Source of the DNA: SAR116 cluster bacterium AG-355-O21
Lineage (GTDB): Bacteria; Pseudomonadota; Alphaproteobacteria; Thalassobaculales; Thalassobaculaceae
Direction of reading: 5' to 3'
DNA length: 38,505 bases
Assembly (NCBI GenBank): GCA_003280605.1
Contig: QCEM01000020.1
Span: 1-38,505 of the forward strand
The position numbers and the translations under genes are program-made. Positions 34,500 through 38,505 of the stretch are shown one piece after another. Under the pieces are notes generated by a model. It did no database searches, was not told the DNA's origin, and was given only the letters and a program-made list of their open reading frames with translations. Position 1 is the first letter of the stretch. Each line of letters opens with the position of its first letter.

Positions 34500-35999
34500 A
34501 TGCGCTTGGTGATTGCCATGATGCAACATGAAACCAACACTTTCTCGCCTGTGCCAACGCCATTGGCGCGGTTTTCACGTGGTAATGTTGCGCCTGAACC
34601 TTTGCAAGGTGAGGCGGCGCGTGCGGCCTATGCCGGAACCGGCTCGGCCCTGGGGGCGTATTTGGAACTTGCCGATGCCGCCGGTGCCGAAGTGGTCCTG
34701 CCGATGGCTGCGAATGCCGCCCCGAGTGGGCCTGTTGAAGATGCCGCCTATGACTTCATGACCGATCAAATTTGTGCTGCCGTTGCCGCCGGCTGTGATG
34801 GGGTCTTGCTGCATTTACACGGTGCTATGGTGACGCAAACTCATGAGGATGGAGAGGGACCGTTGTTGCAACGCTTACGGGCGATTGCCCCTGATCTGCC
34901 GATTGCCGTGGCGCTTGATATGCACGCTAACCTGTATCCGGCACTTATTGATGCCGCCGACATTGTTGCCGGCTATCAGACTTATCCGCATACCGATGTT
35001 TATGAGACCGGCATGCGTGCAGGCCGGCCGCTGATTGAGATGATTCGCAGCGGTCGCCGGCCGGCGATGGCATGGGGTAATCGGCCGATGCTGCCACATG
35101 TGATGCGGCAAGGCACGGCAGATGGCCCGAATCATGCGATTCAAGCGTTGGCGCAGCGGTTCGAACGCCAGGGGGCCTTGTCGGCAAGCTTTTTCACAGG
35201 CTTCCCGCACGCCGATATTCGGCTTGCCGGCTCCTCGGCGGTGGTTGTCACCGATGGTGATCAACGGGCGGCCCAGCAGATGTGCGATGAACTGCTGGAT
35301 TTGGCCTGGGAGCGCCGACAAGACTTTGTCTATGAGATTGAACCTCTGGCCCAGTCAATCGCCCGTGCACGCGGCTTAAGCGATGGTCCGATCGTACTTT
35401 TGGACCATTATGATAATGCCGCCTCAGGGGGCTCGATGGACACCATGGCGGTGATTAAGGAAATCATCGAAAAAGGCTTGGAGGACGTGGCCATTTTCGC
35501 GGTTTGTGATCCGCTTGCCGTGCAGCAGATTATGGCCGCCGGCATCGGCAATGACGTGCAGGTGGAATTAGGCGGCAAGAATGACTTGCCGACAGTCGAC
35601 CATAAAGCCGCACCGCTATCGGTGACCGGGCGGGTGAAGTTGATTTCGGATGGCCGCTTCACAAACCTTGGGCCGATGGGTCGCGGGGTGCGTGGTGATA
35701 TGGGACCCACAGTTGTGCTGGACACAGGCAAGGCTGAAATCGTGGTGATTTCCTATCATGTGGAGCCAAATGACTTGGCCTGTTTCCTGAGCCTTGGCAT
35801 TGATCCGCGACAGAAACGCTATGTCATGCTGAAAAGCCGCGTGCATTGGCGCGCCGGCCTTGGCGATCTTGCCAAGTCAGTAGTCGAATGTGCCGGCGTC
35901 GGTGTTTGCACTTCCGATTACGACAGTCTGGCGTTCAAGAATGTGCGCCGGCCGATTTACCCGTTAGACCCGGATGCCTCGCCCGACGCAAGCAATTAG
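34500..35999 (+). CDS. M81 (MlrC/microcystinase C) family metallopeptidase-like protein
   Basis: The 499-residue product carries the family features: [17 protein letters not shown] at the N-terminus, [58 protein letters not shown], and the C-terminal [20 protein letters not shown]. These His/Asp sites bind zinc in MlrC. Real substrates of most members are unknown; microcystin is not implied. The in-frame GTG at 34467 is less likely than the ATG at 34500. Its last codons overlap the rpsO stop on the other strand by 4 bases. Confidence 0.88.
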   Translation: MRLVIAMMQHETNTFSPVPTPLARFSRGNVAPEPLQGEAARAAYAGTGSALGAYLELADAAGAEVVLPMAANAAPSGPVEDAAYDFMTDQICAAVAAGCDGVLLHLHGAMVTQTHEDGEGPLLQRLRAIAPDLPIAVALDMHANLYPALIDAADIVAGYQTYPHTDVYETGMRAGRPLIEMIRSGRRPAMAWGNRPMLPHVMRQGTADGPNHAIQALAQRFERQGALSASFFTGFPHADIRLAGSSAVVVTDGDQRAAQQMCDELLDLAWERRQDFVYEIEPLAQSIARARGLSDGPIVLLDHYDNAASGGSMDTMAVIKEIIEKGLEDVAIFAVCDPLAVQQIMAAGIGNDVQVELGGKNDLPTVDHKAAPLSVTGRVKLISDGRFTNLGPMGRGVRGDMGPTVVLDTGKAEIVVISYHVEPNDLACFLSLGIDPRQKRYVMLKSRVHWRAGLGDLAKSVVECAGVGVCTSDYDSLAFKNVRRPIYPLDPDASPDASN

Positions 36000-36265
36000 C
36001 GGCGCAGACCCAAACGCTGGATCAAGGTTTGATAGCGGCTTTCTTCTTTACCTTTGAGGTAATCGAGCATGCGGCGACGTTGGCCGACCATGATCAACAG
36101 GCCGCGGCGCGAATGAAAATCCTTCTTATGGGTCTTCAAATGCTCGGTGAGGTTTAAAATCCGCTCGGTCAAAATCGAGACCTGGACCTCGGGCGAACCA
36201 GTGTCGCCTTCTTTGGTCGCAAATTCGGTGATCAGTTCTTGTTTACGTTCCGGTGTAATCGACAT
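35996..36265 (-). CDS. rpsO: 30S ribosomal protein S15
   Basis: The 89-residue product is full length and typical ([58 protein letters not shown]). S15 binds the central 16S rRNA domain early in assembly. It follows truB by 14 bases in the infB-rbfA-truB-rpsO order. AGGGAATGG provides the ribosome binding site. It ends convergently with the M81 gene, with no room for a separate terminator. Confidence 0.97.
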   Translation of the reverse strand: MSITPERKQELITEFATKEGDTGSPEVQVSILTERILNLTEHLKTHKKDFHSRRGLLIMVGQRRRMLDYLKGKEESRYQTLIQRLGLRR

Positions 36266-36279
36266 CGTAAATCCATTCC

Positions 36280-37206
36280 CTAGAAGTTTAAAACACGGAT
36301 CGGAAAAACTCGCCCACCGTCAATGCGTGAAATTGCGACCGGTTGTTCGCCATCGGTGGCGTAGACCAAATCACCTTCTTGCAGGTCCCCCAATTTGCCC
36401 CGGTCGATCACACGAAAGACCGACACCGGTTGACCTTGACGCAGGCGTGTAACCTCTTCACCTTGAAGAACCAGAGCCGGGATGTCGTCCAGCGCTGTAT
36501 CGACAGGCAAGAGATGTTCGAAAGCGGCCGGAATATGCTCCAAAGACCGCAAGGAATCCAGTGAAATCGACCGCGCCAGTGAAAACGGTCCAACCCGCAG
36601 CCGGCGCAGCTCGGCAATATGACCGACAGTTCCGAGCGCAGCCGCTAAATCGCGGGCCAATGAGCGCATATAAGCACCTTTGCCCGAGGTCACCGCAAAG
36701 CGGGCGTGATCTCGGTCGATCATCTCAACCAAGGTGAAGTCACGGATATCAACAATCCGGCTAGAAATGGTCACGTCCACATCATTGCGGGCCAGGTCAT
36801 AGGCCCGTTGGCCGGCAATTTTCACGGCCGAAAACTTTGGTGGCGTTTGCTCGATATGGCCAATAAATGCCGCCAGCGCAGCCTTGATTGCGGCGCCATC
36901 AGGGCGGTGGTCGCTCTCCTCAATGACCGTGCCTTCAATGTCATCGGTTGTTGTCGCTTGCCCCCAACGCAACACGAAATGATAGTCCTTGCTGGCATCC
37001 ATCACATAGGGAACGGTTTTGGTCGCTTCACCAAGGGCGATGGGTAAAATGCCGGTGGCGATCGGGTCAAGGGTGCCTGCATGGCCGGCTTTATTGGCGT
37101 TAAAGACCCGGCGAACCACACCGACGGCTTGGGTCGAGGTGATATTCCCTGGTTTATCAAGGATGACCCAACCGTGAACCGGATTGCCGCGCCGCCGTGA
37201 TCCCAT
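36280..37206 (-). CDS. truB: tRNA pseudouridine-55 synthase TruB
   Basis: The 308-residue product makes pseudouridine 55 in the T loop of tRNAs. Motifs: [37 protein letters not shown] with catalytic Asp47, and the later [21 protein letters not shown]-terminal PUA-like part follows. It starts 3 bases after rbfA ends, so the two are co-transcribed. Confidence 0.96.
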   Translation of the reverse strand: MGSRRRGNPVHGWVILDKPGNITSTQAVGVVRRVFNANKAGHAGTLDPIATGILPIALGEATKTVPYVMDASKDYHFVLRWGQATTTDDIEGTVIEESDHRPDGAAIKAALAAFIGHIEQTPPKFSAVKIAGQRAYDLARNDVDVTISSRIVDIRDFTLVEMIDRDHARFAVTSGKGAYMRSLARDLAAALGTVGHIAELRRLRVGPFSLARSISLDSLRSLEHIPAAFEHLLPVDTALDDIPALVLQGEEVTRLRQGQPVSVFRVIDRGKLGDLQEGDLVYATDGEQPVAISRIDGGRVFPIRVLNF

Positions 37207-37209
37207 TTG

Positions 37210-37656
37210 CTAGCTACCTGCCATGGAGCCGTCGTCGGCTTCTTCATCGTCGCTTTGAAGGTCGCGGGCAACAGCGGGTTGTCGGAAAAGCGCGTCGATC
37301 TTGCTGGCGGTATCAAAGCTTTCGTCGGCGCGGAATCGTAAGATTGGGATATGCCGCAAGCGAACCCGTTTTGCCAGTTGTCCGCGCAGAAATGGTGCCG
37401 AGCGGCCAAGGGCTTGCAAAACCGGGCCTAAATCCACACCGCCCAACGGCATCACAAAGACGCTGGCATTCTTTAAGTCGGGACTGACCGAGACTTCGGT
37501 GACGGTGATGGAGATGCCGACAAAGGCCGGGTCACGCAAGGTGTCGCGGCGCAATAAATCTGACAGCGCATGGCGAATTTCTTCGCCAACCCTTTGCTGG
37601 CGCAAGCTTGGGGCATTGCCGCCATGGGCATTATCCGAGGAACCACCACGGGCCAT
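37210..37656 (-). CDS. rbfA: Ribosome-binding factor A
   Basis: The 148-residue product assists 30S maturation. It has the KH-like core QQRVGEEIRHALSDLLRRD, ISITVTEVSVSPDLKNASVFV and LRHIPILRFRADES. The extra C-terminal acidic tail (DDEEADDGSMAGS) is common in alphaproteobacteria. It lies 23 bases after infB and just before truB. Confidence 0.95.
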   Translation of the reverse strand: MARGGSSDNAHGGNAPSLRQQRVGEEIRHALSDLLRRDTLRDPAFVGISITVTEVSVSPDLKNASVFVMPLGGVDLGPVLQALGRSAPFLRGQLAKRVRLRHIPILRFRADESFDTASKIDALFRQPAVARDLQSDDEEADDGSMAGS

Positions 37657-37679
37657 AATCAGATCTCAGGTTAAGGGTG

Positions 37680-38505
37680 TTAAGATGCCGCCAAAGACTG
37701 GTCGCTTGCTTCGAAATCGCGAACCACCTCTTTGACATCAAAACATTCGATCACATCGCCGACTTGCAGGTCATTGTAGCCCTCAAACGCGGCACCACAT
37801 TCGTAACCTTCGCGCACGTCCTTCACCTCGTCCTTGAAACGCTTCAGCGTTTTCAACGTGCCTTCATGGATAACCACGTTATCCCGCAGCAAGCGCACCT
37901 TGGCACCGCGGCGAATGCTGCCGTCGGTAACCAAACAGCCGGCAATTTTGCCAACCTTGGTGATGTTGAAGGTTTCTTTGATTTCGGCATTGCCGAGGAA
38001 TTCTTCCTTCAAGTCCGGGGCCATCAGACCGGTCAGCACAACCTTCATGTCGTCGATCAGGTTGTAGATGATCGAATAATAGCGGATATCAATACTTTCA
38101 CGCCTTGCCAATTCACGGGCCTGGGGGTTGGCGCGAACGTTAAAGCCGATGACGATCGCATCGGAGGCTTGGGCCAGGGTGACATCGGATTCGTTAATGC
38201 CGCCGACAGCCCCATGCAAGACTCGCATGGCAACTTGATCATTGACCAATTTATCGAGGGTTGAGCGGATCGCCTCGAGCGAGCCATGGACATCGGCCTT
38301 AATCACCACAGGCACCTCGCGGGCTTCGCCGGTGGCAATTTTCGTCAACATTTGCTCAACGGTTCCGCGTGCCCCTGCGGTTGCCTGTTTTTCACGCAGG
38401 ACCCGTTGACGATAGTCAACGATTTCCCGCGCCCGAGCTTCGCTATCGACGACCACAAAATCATCACCGGCAACAGGTGTGCCGCCGAGACCCAGCACTT
38501 CCACC
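37680..38505 (-). CDS. infB: Translation initiation factor IF-2 (partial, N-terminus beyond window)
   Basis: This is the C-terminal 275 or so residues, open to the right edge. It includes the end of domain II ([19 protein letters not shown]), domain III ([35 protein letters not shown]) and the C2 fMet-tRNA-binding domain ([31 protein letters not shown]). The GTPase domain lies outside. First visible gene of the infB-rbfA-truB-rpsO block. Confidence 0.96.
   Translation of the reverse strand, partial: VEVLGLGGTPVAGDDFVVVDSEARAREIVDYRQRVLREKQATAGARGTVEQMLTKIATGEAREVPVVIKADVHGSLEAIRSTLDKLVNDQVAMRVLHGAVGGINESDVTLAQASDAIVIGFNVRANPQARELARRESIDIRYYSIIYNLIDDMKVVLTGLMAPDLKEEFLGNAEIKETFNITKVGKIAGCLVTDGSIRRGAKVRLLRDNVVIHEGTLKTLKRFKDEVKDVREGYECGAAFEGYNDLQVGDVIECFDVKEVVRDFEASDQSLAAS

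Noticed and set aside
1-38505. CRISPR arrays, insertion sequences, integrases or prophage genes
   Set aside because: No regularly spaced repeats and no transposase or integrase motifs were seen in any frame.

Overview
The window looks like a chromosomal segment of an alphaproteobacterium, most likely of the Rhodospirillales or a nearby marine lineage. The evidence is gene content and order: infB-rbfA-truB-rpsO, pnp, ftsK-lolA followed a few genes later by xthA, and a thioredoxin/TPR - LON-domain - Trm112-like - DUF971 - UbiH-type neighbourhood. Species cannot be fixed from the sequence alone. By eye, the left part (1 to about 17.2 kb) is clearly more AT-rich than the right part. The left part consists almost entirely of exported or membrane proteins of unknown function; the right part is conserved housekeeping.

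Left part, block A (1-8.7 kb). A minus-strand operon (5529 to 1532) encodes a secreted protein with a Ser/Lys/Ala-rich linker, a CsgG/FlgT-like secreted protein, and a secreted Ala-rich protein. It ends at a strong terminator (1424-1481). A partial full-length paralogue of the last protein runs off the left edge (1186 to 1). A divergent gene (5652-7058) encodes a Tat-exported protein of unknown function. The divergent spacer carries a perfect inverted repeat that would bury the ribosome binding site of the first operon gene. A monocistronic Sel1-like exported protein (8642 to 7137) follows.

Left part, block B (8.98-14.7 kb). A tightly packed nine-gene minus-strand operon encodes, in order of transcription, an ExbD/TolR-like protein, an SLT lytic transglycosylase, a probable lipoprotein, a periplasmic coiled-coil protein, a small exported protein, a MotA/TolQ/ExbB-like channel, two single-span proteins (the second with an Asp placed like the MotB/TolR proton-carrying Asp), and a probable lipoprotein. 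I read this as an undescribed proton-motive-force-driven envelope machine with its own peptidoglycan-cutting enzyme. A PhoP/PhoQ-like two-component system (15121-17186) is transcribed divergently. The shared 418-bp spacer holds a direct repeat with 11-bp period, of the type OmpR-family regulators bind.

Right part (17.2-38.5 kb). This holds an Old Yellow Enzyme, tRNA-Gly(GCC), a YbaK/ProX-type editing protein broken by one in-frame amber codon, the thioredoxin/TPR - LON - Trm112 - DUF971 run, a UbiH-type monooxygenase, an Amt ammonium transporter with a near-consensus sigma-54 promoter and a clear terminator, ftsK-lolA, a fatty-acid hydroxylase family protein, a class-I glutamine amidotransferase (peptidase C26), a fumarylacetoacetate hydrolase family protein, xthA, pnp, a glycerophosphodiester phosphodiesterase, an M81/MlrC family protein, and the minus-strand rpsO-truB-rbfA-infB block, which leaves at the right edge. 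The usual rpsO-pnp linkage is broken: pnp lies about 2.5 kb away on the opposite strand.
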